From Bacillota bacterium (GTDB lineage Bacteria; Bacillota; Clostridia; Lachnospirales; Lachnospiraceae), in contig JAFADH010000183.1 in assembly GCA_023424995.1 (NCBI GenBank), forward strand, positions 1 through 64,000: a stretch of 64,000 nt of DNA, given 5' to 3'. Positions 46,114 through 54,851 of this stretch are shown piece after piece. The notes under the pieces are model-generated. The model saw nothing but the letters and a program-made list of their open reading frames with translations. It did not search any database and had not been told where the DNA came from. Made by a program: the position numbers and the translations under genes. Positions within the stretch are counted from its first letter, which is position 1; every line of letters starts with the position of its first letter.

Positions 46114-46275
46114 ATGCACGGCGCGAAAAACTGCACCTTTTATCAGAAGTTTGGAATGCAACTTCTGATAACTTATATTATCGGAACAAACCCCGGTTCC
46201 GATAATCGAGATGCACGGCGCAAAAGCTGCGCCTTTTATCAGAAGTACAGTACAACTTCTGATAACTTATATTAT
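46114..46275. repeat. Two-copy direct repeat with embedded hairpins
   Basis: Copy 1 at 46114-46181 and copy 2 at 46211-46275 both start ATGCACGGCGC, pass through CCTTTTATCAGAAGT and end AACTTCTGATAACTTATATTAT. In each, TTATCAGAAGT pairs with ACTTCTGATAA. Between them ATCGGAAC (46180-46187) pairs with GTTCCGAT (46196-46203), so three hairpins stand in a row after the TetR gene. No T-tails. Confidence 0.8.
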
Positions 46276-46381
46276 AGCTAATACATCCTTTCTTGATACA
46301 CCTGGATGAATATATTTCATATTGTAATTATATGAGGAATGTATTATCATTTAGATTTATACAGAGAAAGAAGGTGAACAG

Positions 46382-47014
46382 ATGGCGATATTTCAGCTTA
46401 AGGATAAAGACGCATTCCGAATTGAAGATAAAGCGGCGGCAGAGATCTATTACGGCAGCAATCAGGAATGGTATCCCAAGAAGTGGCAGCGCATGGCCGG
46501 ATGCGGTCCATCGGCAGCTGCCAACATCATGTATTATCTGATGCATATGCATGACACCGGCCTAAATTCCTTCCTGACCAAGGATGATTGCCTTGCTCTG
46601 ATGAATGAGTTATGGTATTATGTTACGCCCACACTGGGCGGTGTGTCGTCTACAGGCATGTTCAGCAAAGGCATTGATAAATATATAAAGAAGAAAAAGT
46701 TAAATATAAAGATCCGCAGTATTGATATACCAAAGAATAAATCGGAGCGGCCCGGTATAGATCAGGTTCACAGCTTCATCATACATGCATTTGAGAAGGA
46801 ATCTCCGGTTGCGTTTTTAAACCTGGAGCATGGTACAATTGAAGAGCTTGAATCCTGGCACTGGGTTACGATAATATCCCTGGATTACCAGGAAGAAAAC
46901 GGCTCTTCCTGGGTCCAGATCCTGGATGGCGGTCTCGTCAAGCGGATTGACCTCCTGGAATGGTTGCGGACAACAAAATTAGGCGGCGGTTTTGTAAGCT
47001 GCGAAAAAATATAA
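46382..47014 (+). CDS. C39-like cysteine peptidase-fold protein
   Basis: 210 residues. C41 in AGCGPSAAANIMYYL and H160 in ESWHWVTII match the Cys and His of C39-like (papain-fold) proteins, with QILDGG following as a possible third site. No signal peptide or membrane segment, so it would stay in the cytoplasm unless exported without a classical signal. AAGAAGGTG precedes the ATG. It is isolated, flanked by hairpin repeats upstream and a terminator downstream. Substrate unknown; a role in peptide processing is possible but not shown, and it is far from the lasso genes. Confidence 0.7.
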   Translation: MAIFQLKDKDAFRIEDKAAAEIYYGSNQEWYPKKWQRMAGCGPSAAANIMYYLMHMHDTGLNSFLTKDDCLALMNELWYYVTPTLGGVSSTGMFSKGIDKYIKKKKLNIKIRSIDIPKNKSERPGIDQVHSFIIHAFEKESPVAFLNLEHGTIEELESWHWVTIISLDYQEENGSSWVQILDGGLVKRIDLLEWLRTTKLGGGFVSCEKI

Positions 47015-47065
47015 GCAATCGGCTTTATATTCAGAGTAACTGGAATATAGGCTGATTGCTTTTTT
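47014..47065 (+). terminator. Terminator after the C39-like gene
   Basis: AGCAATC...TATATTC (47014-47032) pairs with GAATATA...GATTGCT (47043-47060), with small mismatches, followed by TTTTT. Confidence 0.85.
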
Positions 47066-47070
47066 AGACA

Positions 47071-47085
47071 GGATTTTTACAGGTT
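47071..47085. repeat. 15-bp copy of the 40.5-kb inverted-repeat arm
   Basis: GGATTTTTACAGGTT is identical to 40505-40519. It lies just after a terminator and 65 bp before one of the dyads next to the recombinase gene. Confidence 0.6.
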
Positions 47086-47149
47086 GGATTGCTTCCGAAC
47101 AATTAAAATGATTTATTAATATGATTAATATATATTATCTGGCAGACTT

Positions 47150-47177
47150 ATGTAATAAAATTATTATTTTGTTGTAT
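47150..47177. repeat. Candidate recombination site, left of the recombinase gene
   Basis: 28 bp with 21 of 28 bases equal to the dyad at 47922-47949, same spacing, but with imperfect arms (ATGTAATAA and TTGTTGTAT). AT-rich, so chance similarity is possible. Confidence 0.35.
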
Positions 47178-47253
47178 TCCATTATAATGCGTGTGGTTAC
47201 ATTTGGCAACATTTTTTTGAATAATTTCTCAAATAATGACATAAAGTGCGCAA

Positions 47254-47814
47254 TTAAAATTGAACCATGGTATAAAGCTCATCCTTTTGGTCCTGGCTGA
47301 TGCCAATATATCTCAAAGTTACGCTTGGAGAGCTATGATTAAACGTATCCATGATCAGTCCGACATTGTAATTTGAGATCTTATAAGTCCAATAACCCCA
47401 TGTTTTTCTTAAGCTGTGAGTTCCAAAATTCTCTACGCCCACTGAATCAGCAGTATATTTTAAGACACGATATGCTTGCACACGGCCTACATACCGGCCT
47501 TTACGACTGACAAACAGATAACTGTCCCAAGTAATGCGTTCTTTTTCAATATAATTTAAGATTTCATGACTTAGTGAAGCATTTATTTTTATCTTTTTTT
47601 CTTTTCCTGTCTTTTTTTCGATGATCGTCAGATATTCCCTGAACTGTCCATCGCTGTTTTGAAGGTCTTTTAGCTTTAATGGCAAAATGTCACTAATTCG
47701 TAAACCAGTATTCAATCCGAATTTAAATAGCAATCCGTACTTTGGATCCTTGCTTGCCAAATGATAATACATTTCATCGATTTTTAACTTATCTCTGATG
47801 GGTTCAACAGTCAT
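47254..47814 (-). CDS. Minimal tyrosine recombinase/integrase
   Basis: 186 residues comprising little more than the catalytic domain. The active-site set is complete: Arg in NTGLRISDIL, His-x-x-Arg in THSLRKTWGYW, the second His in FNHSSPSV and Tyr in TLRYIG near the C-terminus. The N-terminal SAM-like DNA-binding domain of XerC/D and most phage integrases is missing, as in small invertase-like recombinases. AAAGAAGGAA precedes the ATG. No phage or conjugation genes adjoin it. It may act on the nearby dyad pair (47150-47177 and 47922-47949), which is inference. Confidence 0.88.
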   Translation of the reverse strand: MTVEPIRDKLKIDEMYYHLASKDPKYGLLFKFGLNTGLRISDILPLKLKDLQNSDGQFREYLTIIEKKTGKEKKIKINASLSHEILNYIEKERITWDSYLFVSRKGRYVGRVQAYRVLKYTADSVGVENFGTHSLRKTWGYWTYKISNYNVGLIMDTFNHSSPSVTLRYIGISQDQKDELYTMVQF

Positions 47815-48145
47815 AAAATTCCTTCTTTCCTGTTATAAATTAGCTGATTGATTACATAATGAACGATATATCTTAATTATACTGCCAGCTTTAAATTAAT
47901 GCATTAGAAGTTGAGGTTATTATGTAACAAAATAATAAAATTGTTACATAGACGGCAATCTTCAAGTAATTACAAAATGATGTATAAGAATTTAAATTAT
48001 TATGCGCAAATATCAGGTATGGATTTTAACAGTGCGGAGGTAAATTATGGTAAAAAAGACTTCCAGATGACATGGAATCATTAATGAGATTACCAATACA
48101 ACGCAGATTATACCATAATTTGCATGAAGGCAACAGGGAGAACAT
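47815..48145. other. Gene-free interval between recombinase and HD-GYP genes
   Basis: About 330 AT-rich bases. It contains the perfect dyad at 47922-47949. A GCGGAGG site at about 48033 precedes a seven-codon ORF that I do not call a gene. The HD-GYP ribosome site AGGGAGAA lies at the end. Confidence 0.5.
47922..47949. repeat. Perfect dyad near the recombinase gene, candidate recombination site
   Basis: ATGTAACAA (47922-47930) and TTGTTACAT (47941-47949) are perfect inverted repeats around a 10-bp AT-only centre, the geometry of a tyrosine-recombinase core site. It starts about 108 bp upstream of the recombinase start codon; an operator for that gene is the alternative. Confidence 0.5.
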
Positions 48146-49189
48146 ATGTGTTTTACAAATATTAATATATTAAAATGCAATGAAGGCGATATCCTGGCCT
48201 CGGATATATACAGTGTCAATGGAACGAACCTGCTTGTAGCTAAAGAAGCGGTTATGAATGATTATATAATGAAGCGATTAATCAGTCTTGGAATCAGTTC
48301 CGTCTGCATATATAAAGAAGATGAGATGGACCTTCTGCACGATAAGGATGAGAAGCGCTTTCTTCAGGGATACAAGAAGAAAGTAGAGCTGACCAAGAAC
48401 ATTTTCCATGGCATGATCTCCGGGGAGCCGTTGAATTACTCCAAATTGCAGAGTCTGATTGAACTCATATATGGAGATATCCATGAAAATAAGAAAATTC
48501 TGAAATTTGTATCCAAACTGCGGGCAAAAGACGAATATATCTATATGCATAGTATTAATGTAGCATTTTACTCCATGCTGATTGCAAAAGGGCTGCGTTT
48601 ATCTGAGGAAGGAATATACAAAGCAATTCTGTCGGGTTTGTTGCATGACATAGGGAAAACAAAGATACCTGATCATATCCTGAGGAAGCCGGGCAGGCTC
48701 TCAAGGGAAGAATTTGAAATAATCAAAAAACATCCCGATATTGGTTATGATATAGTGGAGAATATGAAAGGAATTAATGATGATGTTAAGAAAGCCATAC
48801 TTCAGCACCATGAAAGGATGGACGGCTCGGGATATCCGTTTGGTTATCTTGGAAAACACATTAATCTTTACTCCAGAATCGTTGCGGTAGCGGATGTATT
48901 TGATGCAATGACTACCGACCGGGTGTATCAAGGCAAAAGCACCCCGTTCCAGGTAATAAACATGTTTTTAACGGAAGGCATAACGTTGTTCGATGTGAGG
49001 ATAGTGGATGTATTTGTCAAGCATCTGGTAAATTATCTGATCGGCAATCATGTGCTCCTTGACAATGGGGAAACAGGAGAAATCGTATTCATCCCCCAAT
49101 ATCTTCCGTATTGTCCGATCATAAAAGTATCCGGTGATTTTGTGGATCTTTCAAAGGATAATACGAAGAAGATTATAAAAATGCTTTAA
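48146..49189 (+). CDS. HD-GYP cyclic-di-GMP phosphodiesterase
   Basis: 347 residues. The first 110 residues are an unassigned N-terminal domain common in such proteins (ILASDIYSVNGTNLLVAKEAV). The HD-GYP domain follows with H167-D168 in LLHDIGKTKIP, HHERMDGSGYP for the GYP part, and RIVAVADVFDAMTTDR. All metal ligands visible are intact, so cyclic-di-GMP hydrolysis is expected. No membrane segment. It would oppose the diguanylate cyclase at 20050-21867. A terminator follows. Confidence 0.92.
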   Translation: MCFTNINILKCNEGDILASDIYSVNGTNLLVAKEAVMNDYIMKRLISLGISSVCIYKEDEMDLLHDKDEKRFLQGYKKKVELTKNIFHGMISGEPLNYSKLQSLIELIYGDIHENKKILKFVSKLRAKDEYIYMHSINVAFYSMLIAKGLRLSEEGIYKAILSGLLHDIGKTKIPDHILRKPGRLSREEFEIIKKHPDIGYDIVENMKGINDDVKKAILQHHERMDGSGYPFGYLGKHINLYSRIVAVADVFDAMTTDRVYQGKSTPFQVINMFLTEGITLFDVRIVDVFVKHLVNYLIGNHVLLDNGETGEIVFIPQYLPYCPIIKVSGDFVDLSKDNTKKIIKML

Positions 49190-49214
49190 CTCTTTCATTT
49201 CGCACTGATTGTTC

Positions 49215-49246
49215 AAAAAGGCTGCCGGTTATCCGGCAGTCTTTTT
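49215..49246 (+). terminator. Terminator after the HD-GYP gene
   Basis: AAAAAGGCTGCCGG pairs with CCGGCAGTCTTTTT around a TTAT loop, then TTTTTG; A-rich on the other side, so it may act in both directions. Confidence 0.88.
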
Positions 49247-49344
49247 GCATTGCATATTACATTTATTTAATAGATAAATACATAGGAATCCGATGACGGT
49301 CTGATATAATGATACTGACATTATTAAAAGGAAGGAAGATCAAC

Positions 49345-50142
49345 ATGAGAATTGAATACGGATTTTATCCCCGGGGAAAGAAAAAGGCGCTGACCATGAG
49401 CTACGATGACGGACATATCCATGACCGCCGGCTCGTCGGTATATTGAACCAATATCATATCAAGGGAACCTTTCATCTTAACTCGGGCTTCTTCGGAAGA
49501 GAGCATATCGTTAAGCCGGACGAAGTAAGGGAATTATATGAGGGGCACGAGGTGTCCGTACATACATTAAATCACCCTTATCTGGACATGCTGCCGAAGG
49601 ATACCCTGCTGCATGAAGTCCTGGAGGACAAGTCCAACCTGGAAAAGCTTGTGGGATATCCTGTCCGCGGAATGTCCTATCCCTATGGGGCATATAATGA
49701 GGAAATTATACGAAACTGCAGATTGCTTGGGATGGAATATGCAAGAACCTGTGAGGATAATCCAAGGTTCTCGATACCCGGGGACTTTATGAAATGGGGC
49801 CCTACCTGCCATCACAATAACGGAATAATGGATAAACTGGAGTTTTTTAAGAATCCGGCACCCCGGGTGGTTATGCCCTTATTCTATATCTGGGGCCACA
49901 GCCAGGAATTCCACCGTATGAACAACTGGGAGCTTATGGAGGAGTTCTGCAAAGCGGCTTCCCATGACGAGGAAGTATGGTATGCGACGAATATAGAGAT
50001 CAAGGATTATATTACGGCACTCAGAGGACTTGTTTTCAGTGCGGACCAAAGGATAGTCCATAATCCCTGGGGTCAGTCCGTATGGATCTCTGCCGATAAG
50101 GAACCTGTGGAAATCAAACCTTTGCAGACGGTTTCCCTGTAG
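49345..50142 (+). CDS. Polysaccharide deacetylase-family protein (NodB domain)
   Basis: 265 residues from the ATG at 49345, which follows GGAAGG; the ATG at 49309 is too close to a TATAAT at 49305-49310 to be the start. NodB motifs: MSYDDGH for the catalytic Asp and metal Asp, SVHTLNHPYLD for the two metal His, and MSYPYGAYNEE. No signal peptide, so it should act on an intracellular sugar or oligosaccharide rather than on the cell wall. It opens the glycan locus and is followed by a terminator, so it is transcribed separately from GH130. Confidence 0.88.
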   Translation: MRIEYGFYPRGKKKALTMSYDDGHIHDRRLVGILNQYHIKGTFHLNSGFFGREHIVKPDEVRELYEGHEVSVHTLNHPYLDMLPKDTLLHEVLEDKSNLEKLVGYPVRGMSYPYGAYNEEIIRNCRLLGMEYARTCEDNPRFSIPGDFMKWGPTCHHNNGIMDKLEFFKNPAPRVVMPLFYIWGHSQEFHRMNNWELMEEFCKAASHDEEVWYATNIEIKDYITALRGLVFSADQRIVHNPWGQSVWISADKEPVEIKPLQTVSL

Positions 50143-50188
50143 AGGAGTAAGCGGATATATGAATAGAGGATATAATTCCTGTCAAAGT

Positions 50189-50221
50189 AAGATGCCCGAG
50201 CAGTGGGGTATCTTATTTTAT
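50189..50221 (+). terminator. Terminator after the deacetylase gene
   Basis: AAGATGCCC (50189-50197) pairs with GGGTATCTT (50206-50214), one G-T pair, followed by ATTTTATT. Confidence 0.75.
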
Positions 50222-50329
50222 TGCTGTAAATGGCATTAAAGCTATTACATCCTGCACTGCATCTGCCGGCCCGCTCTGTTTTAATTGGATAACTACTGAT
50301 TTTAATCCATAAAATGCTGAATATCCTAC

Positions 50330-50390
50330 CTGTACTGTATAACAATAATACTGTTATCATTAATCGGGTATGTTTTATATTACAGTACAG
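50330..50390. promoter_or_regulatory. Long-spaced palindrome upstream of GH130
   Basis: CTGTACTGTA (50330-50339) and TACAGTACAG (50381-50390) form a perfect 10-bp dyad 41 bp apart, enclosing a second dyad AACA-ATAATAC-TGTT (50341-50355). It ends 21 bp before the GH130 start codon, so it overlaps the promoter or leader. Candidate operator or hairpin. Confidence 0.55.
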
Positions 50391-50411
50391 AGAAGCATAG
50401 GAGACCGGAAT

Positions 50412-51338
50412 ATGATTAATTCTAAGAAGAAGATTGTGACCAGATATGAAAGGAATCCGATTATCACCAATGATTTAGTTCCATACAGCTGCAGGGGAGT
50501 GTATAATTCCTCCGCTGTAAAATATAATAATCAGTATTATATGGTACTGCGTTGTGAAGGGTATAACTTAAGGGATTATTTTATGGTAGCGGTGAGCCGT
50601 AACGGCTATGATGACTGGATGATCAAAGGAGATGTAATTCCCATGCCCGATACGGAGGAATTCCGGATCTTTGGGGATAACTATTATGATCCGAGAATTA
50701 CGAGGATGGAGGATACCTTTTACATAACCTTTTGCTGCCATGCGGATGAAGCCCGGATGGCGCTTATTACTACGAAGGATTTTGACCATTTTGAATGGAG
50801 GGGCTTTATTACCGGATACGGATACCGGAACACGGTGCTGTTCCCGGAAAAAATAAACGGGCTGTATATGGCACTGGAACGTCCCAATTGTATCGGGAAT
50901 ATATGGCTGACCAGTTCTCCCGACTTAAGATTCTGGGGTGACCATAAGCTGGTCCTGAAGGCAGGAAAGGAATCGGTGGGAGTATGGGGGATCAGTAAGA
51001 TCGGACCCTGCGGAACCCCCATCAGGACGGATAAGGGCTGGCTGATCATCTTTCACGGAGTGCAGACGATCTGTGACTATGAGTATTTGTATCATACGGG
51101 TGTAATGCTGACGGAGCTGGAGGACCCTTCCAGAATAATCCGTGTAGGAAAGGAACCGATCCTGTCGCCCGAGGAGACCTATGAGCTGACCGGACATGCG
51201 CCTAACGTGGTTTTTGCATCCTCCCATGTAGTGGAGGAGGATGGAAGTGTGAAGTTATATTACGGTGCATCGGACCGGTATCAGTGTGTGGCAGATACTT
51301 CCATTCCGCTATTGCTGGAAGCAGCCCTTGAAAGATGA
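50412..51338 (+). CDS. Glycoside hydrolase family 130 protein (phosphorylase-like)
   Basis: 308 residues from the ATG at 50412, preceded by AGGAGA. Five-bladed propeller motifs of GH130: YNSSAVKYNNQYYMVLRCEG, DPRITRMEDTFYITF, RNTVLFPEKINGLYMALERP and WLIIFHGVQ. GH130 members mostly phosphorolyse beta-linked mannosides or related oligosaccharides. No signal peptide, so it is intracellular, consistent with the importer genes downstream. Linkage specificity cannot be told from sequence alone. Followed by the YesN/YesM pair. Confidence 0.9.
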   Translation: MINSKKKIVTRYERNPIITNDLVPYSCRGVYNSSAVKYNNQYYMVLRCEGYNLRDYFMVAVSRNGYDDWMIKGDVIPMPDTEEFRIFGDNYYDPRITRMEDTFYITFCCHADEARMALITTKDFDHFEWRGFITGYGYRNTVLFPEKINGLYMALERPNCIGNIWLTSSPDLRFWGDHKLVLKAGKESVGVWGISKIGPCGTPIRTDKGWLIIFHGVQTICDYEYLYHTGVMLTELEDPSRIIRVGKEPILSPEETYELTGHAPNVVFASSHVVEEDGSVKLYYGASDRYQCVADTSIPLLLEAALER

Positions 51339-51407
51339 TAAGCCGGAGGCTATAATGGTGATATAGGATACAAAGTATTGTGCTTAACGGAAGAGGGAGG
51401 CTGCGGA

Positions 51408-52841
51408 ATGTATCGTGTTATTCTGATTGATGATGAACCATGGACCTTGCAGGGAATTGCCCAAACCTTTCACTGGGGCGATTACGGCCTGGAGGTGATC
51501 GGCACATATACCTTTGCCACCAAGGCATTGCAGGAGATTCTGGAGAAGAAACCGGATGCGGTGTTTACCGATATCCGTATGCCCATCATCAGCGGTATCG
51601 ATATACTGAATTCCATCCGGAAGAATAACCTGGATACGGAAGTGATCATCATCAGCGGCTTCGGGCAGTTTGATTATGCCCAGGAAGCGATCCGGCAGGG
51701 AGCCTTTGATTATATCTTAAAGCCTATTGATGAAGAGCTGACGGATTCACTGCTGGAGCGGCTGCAAAAAAGACTGGATCAAAAGCAGGAAGAGAAGAAA
51801 AGAAGAATCATAGAGATGATCATTGAGGAGCCGGAGCAGGTAAATCCGGAGCAGTACGGCCTGCCTGACCGGTTTCCCGCTTATCAGGTGGTAGTCTGGA
51901 GCGATCCGGACCGGTCGGAGCTGACGGCATTCCTGCGGCAGCAGGAGGCCGATCATATTGAAATTAAGATGTCTAACAAGTATTATTACATCCTTAATTG
52001 TAAGGATGATTTATATGAGATACTGAAGCAGCGGAATTTTCCGGTTACCCTGGGGGTCAGCAGACTGTCGGAGAATGCTTCGCAGATCCCAAGGCTTATT
52101 ACCCAGGCGGCAGCGGCAGCGGCGGACGATTTTATCACAAATGAAGCCGGCACCTACCGGTACCGTGAACTGCAGTCCGGCAAACTGGTGCCTTTGATTC
52201 TCAGAATCACCAGGATATTAAATGAAGGCCGGATGGTGGATTTCGTGCAGTTAATGGAACAGCTTCCGCAATTGTTTGTAGAAAATGGGTACGGCATCGA
52301 GGATTTATGCTATCTGTGGAATCAGATTACAATGCATGTGGAACTGCATTCGCAGGACCGGTCCGAAAATACGGCTCTGGAGCTTTTTGACTGGCAGCAG
52401 CTTGGGTCAAAATTCGACGGGATCGAGGCAATGTGCCAGATACTGATCAATGACGTCCAATTTTGTTATGATGATACGGAGCTGGAGTCGGAGGAGGAAG
52501 CGGATGCGGGAGGAGCCAACTTTACAAAAATACTGAAATACCTTAATAAGAATTACCACAAACAGCTTAAATTAAAGGATTTATCCGAGATGTTTTATAT
52601 CAATAAGAATTATGCCTGCTATTTATTTAAGCGTTACACAGGCATGACCTATTCGGAGTATCTGAACAAAATCAGAATGGAGCGTGCCAGGGAGATGCTG
52701 GCCGCTACCTCTTATACCATTGCGGAGGTGTCGGAAAAGGCGGGATATACGGATTATTTTTATTTCAGCAAATTATTTAAAAGGACCTACGGTGTAACAC
52801 CGTCCCAATACAGGCAAAAGCCGGTAAGAACCGTCAACTGA
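51408..52841 (+). CDS. AraC-type response regulator (YesN-like)
   Basis: 477 residues from the ATG at 51408, preceded by GGGAGG. Receiver (1-120) with DDEP, phospho-acceptor in FTDIRMPIISG and Lys in ILKPIDEEL; a long middle domain; C-terminal AraC double helix-turn-helix (about 375-475; SEYLNKIRMERAREML and FSKLFKRTYGVTPSQYR). Paired with the YesM-type kinase 17 bp downstream and with a sugar importer, the classical arrangement for glycan-induced control. Confidence 0.94.
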   Translation: MYRVILIDDEPWTLQGIAQTFHWGDYGLEVIGTYTFATKALQEILEKKPDAVFTDIRMPIISGIDILNSIRKNNLDTEVIIISGFGQFDYAQEAIRQGAFDYILKPIDEELTDSLLERLQKRLDQKQEEKKRRIIEMIIEEPEQVNPEQYGLPDRFPAYQVVVWSDPDRSELTAFLRQQEADHIEIKMSNKYYYILNCKDDLYEILKQRNFPVTLGVSRLSENASQIPRLITQAAAAAADDFITNEAGTYRYRELQSGKLVPLILRITRILNEGRMVDFVQLMEQLPQLFVENGYGIEDLCYLWNQITMHVELHSQDRSENTALELFDWQQLGSKFDGIEAMCQILINDVQFCYDDTELESEEEADAGGANFTKILKYLNKNYHKQLKLKDLSEMFYINKNYACYLFKRYTGMTYSEYLNKIRMERAREMLAATSYTIAEVSEKAGYTDYFYFSKLFKRTYGVTPSQYRQKPVRTVN

Positions 52842-52858
52842 CGGATACGGAGGGCAGT

Positions 52859-54691
52859 ATGATCAAACAAATAAAGCGTATGGGCCTTCGAAAGCAGTTA
52901 GTGGTTATATTTGCAGCCTGTATCATTATCGTATTATCCACGCAGTTATTCTATAACATCAGTATATTCCGAAAGAAAACGGATGAAAATACAGCCAACT
53001 GCTATAGTACCATAATGCAGACCAATTCCATGCTGACCCAGATCTCGGACCGTATCTCCTCCGTCGGGAAGTCGGTATCGGGGAATCAATATGTCCAGGA
53101 ATTATTAAACCTGAATAATGACAGCAGCAAGGAAAATCTGATTCGCAGAAAGGAATTGATCGATATTCTGTCGAATTATCTGGGAAGCATTATTAATGCC
53201 AATGAGATGCTGAATGATATTGTTCTTATTGATAATAACGAGAGAATCATCGCAACCACCACTCAGTTTAATTATATATCCTATAAGAAGTTAACCATGG
53301 AATATGATATTAAAAACATGAAGGACAGCATCTTTACCTCCTGGCTGTATTTTGCACCGGTACAGGTGGGAAATAACGGGTTTGCTTATATCGCACCGGT
53401 ATATTATACGACCGGTGATTTTGAAATTGAGTCGGCAAGACTGGGGACCTGCATCATCTGGTCAAAGCCTACTCCTTTGGTGGACATCGTGGAATCCACG
53501 GCAGCCACGGAAGGAGCTACCGTTCTGGTTGCGGATGCCAACGGGTATGTTATGGCGCTCAATTCCTCCTATTCCATATCGGAAATCAGTGAGGAGATCG
53601 ACGCGATGCTTCAAAATCACGACGGTGACGAAGCCCAGGAGGAGATCCAGAGGATGAAATTCATGGGGCGGGAGAGCTTTGTATTGATGAAGGAGCACAG
53701 GGATACCGGGTGGAAATCAGTCAATATCGTTCCTACCGGGGAGGTATATAGGGAGACCTTTGAGACCCTGTACTTTGGGATAGGGGTAGTGCTGGTATCC
53801 ATAGTTATCCTGACCGGCTTCGGCATCTATATGATCAGCAGCATAACCAGACCTCTGGATCAGATCACCCATGCCCTGGATTCCATCGGCAGCGGCAATC
53901 GGAAATACAGGGTCAGGGTTTCGGAAAAGAATGAATTCGGTATTATCAGTGACAGGATCAACATGATGCTGGATAATATGAATCATATGAATCACCGGAT
54001 ATTCGACATGCAGTCCAAGCTGTACGAAAAGGAATTAATGCAGAAGGAATCGGAGATGCTGACACTTCAGAGCCAGATCAACCCGCATTTTCTATATAAT
54101 ACCCTGGAGTGCATCAGAGCGATTGCGGTAATCCATAATATCAGGGAGATACCGGTAATTACTACGAGTATGTCCAAGATCTTCCGGTACAGTATCAAGG
54201 GAGGCATGGTCACTACCATCAAGACGGAATTGGAGTGCCTGGAAGATTATTATAAGATCATTGCGATCCGTTATAATGAGAGGCTGATATTAACCGTAGA
54301 TGTGGACAACAGGCTGTATCCCTACAGTATGCTGAAGCTGTCCCTGCAGCCGATCATCGAGAATTCCGTCTATCATGGCCTTGAAGCTACGGAGCGGAGG
54401 GTGAATGTGGCAGTCAGGGGGCGGATGGAAGGAGAATATGCCGTCTTTTTTATTGAAGACGACGGGGCCGGCATACCGCCCGATAAGCTTCAGGCCATCA
54501 ATGCTTCGCTGGATAAGGATGCTTCGGAGGATATCACTGAGGTGAGACGGTCAAAAAGCAGCATCGGACTTACGAATATCAATTCGAGGATAAAGCTTCA
54601 CTATGGCAGGGAATGCGGCCTGAAGCTCGAAAGTCCGGAGAGCGGAGGGACACTGGTAACCATAAGGATCAAGCTGTTATTGGAAATATAG
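52859..54691 (+). CDS. Sensor histidine kinase (YesM-like)
   Basis: 610 residues. Membrane helix at about 12-32, an extracellular Cache-like sensor (about 35-290), second helix near 300-320, HAMP, then the His_kinase module with phospho-acceptor His in QSQINPHFLYNTLECIRA and a HATPase domain (LQPIIENSVYHGLE, DDGAGI). It likely senses a sugar or the loaded binding protein and phosphorylates the YesN-like regulator encoded upstream. Confidence 0.94.
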   Translation: MIKQIKRMGLRKQLVVIFAACIIIVLSTQLFYNISIFRKKTDENTANCYSTIMQTNSMLTQISDRISSVGKSVSGNQYVQELLNLNNDSSKENLIRRKELIDILSNYLGSIINANEMLNDIVLIDNNERIIATTTQFNYISYKKLTMEYDIKNMKDSIFTSWLYFAPVQVGNNGFAYIAPVYYTTGDFEIESARLGTCIIWSKPTPLVDIVESTAATEGATVLVADANGYVMALNSSYSISEISEEIDAMLQNHDGDEAQEEIQRMKFMGRESFVLMKEHRDTGWKSVNIVPTGEVYRETFETLYFGIGVVLVSIVILTGFGIYMISSITRPLDQITHALDSIGSGNRKYRVRVSEKNEFGIISDRINMMLDNMNHMNHRIFDMQSKLYEKELMQKESEMLTLQSQINPHFLYNTLECIRAIAVIHNIREIPVITTSMSKIFRYSIKGGMVTTIKTELECLEDYYKIIAIRYNERLILTVDVDNRLYPYSMLKLSLQPIIENSVYHGLEATERRVNVAVRGRMEGEYAVFFIEDDGAGIPPDKLQAINASLDKDASEDITEVRRSKSSIGLTNINSRIKLHYGRECGLKLESPESGGTLVTIRIKLLLEI

Positions 54692-54707
54692 AGGATGTTT
54701 TTAACAG

Positions 54708-54748
54708 AAAGGGCGGTTTTATTCGGGTACGAATGATACGTCCTTTTT
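54708..54748 (+). terminator. Weak terminator-like hairpin after YesM
   Basis: AAAGGGCG and CGTCCTTT pair imperfectly across about 20 bases and are followed by TTTGATT. Possibly a partial terminator before the importer genes, which begin at 54852. Confidence 0.45.
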
Positions 54749-54851
54749 GATTCTTGCAGAAATCTGATTTTTATACCAAAACTACTTAGCTGAGCACATT
54801 CCCGTATGGCCGGAAATCCTCTATACTCAGATACAACAAGGAGGACACGAC

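Noticed and set aside
46114..46275. CRISPR-like repeat array
   Set aside because: Only two units with internal hairpins and no uniform spacer; no cas genes in the window.
48053..48076. Seven-codon ORF with a GGAGG site
   Set aside because: Too short to support; no conserved feature, although a regulatory leader peptide cannot be excluded.
50160..50240. 26-codon ORF after the deacetylase gene
   Set aside because: It spans the predicted terminator and its ribosome site is about 12 bases away.
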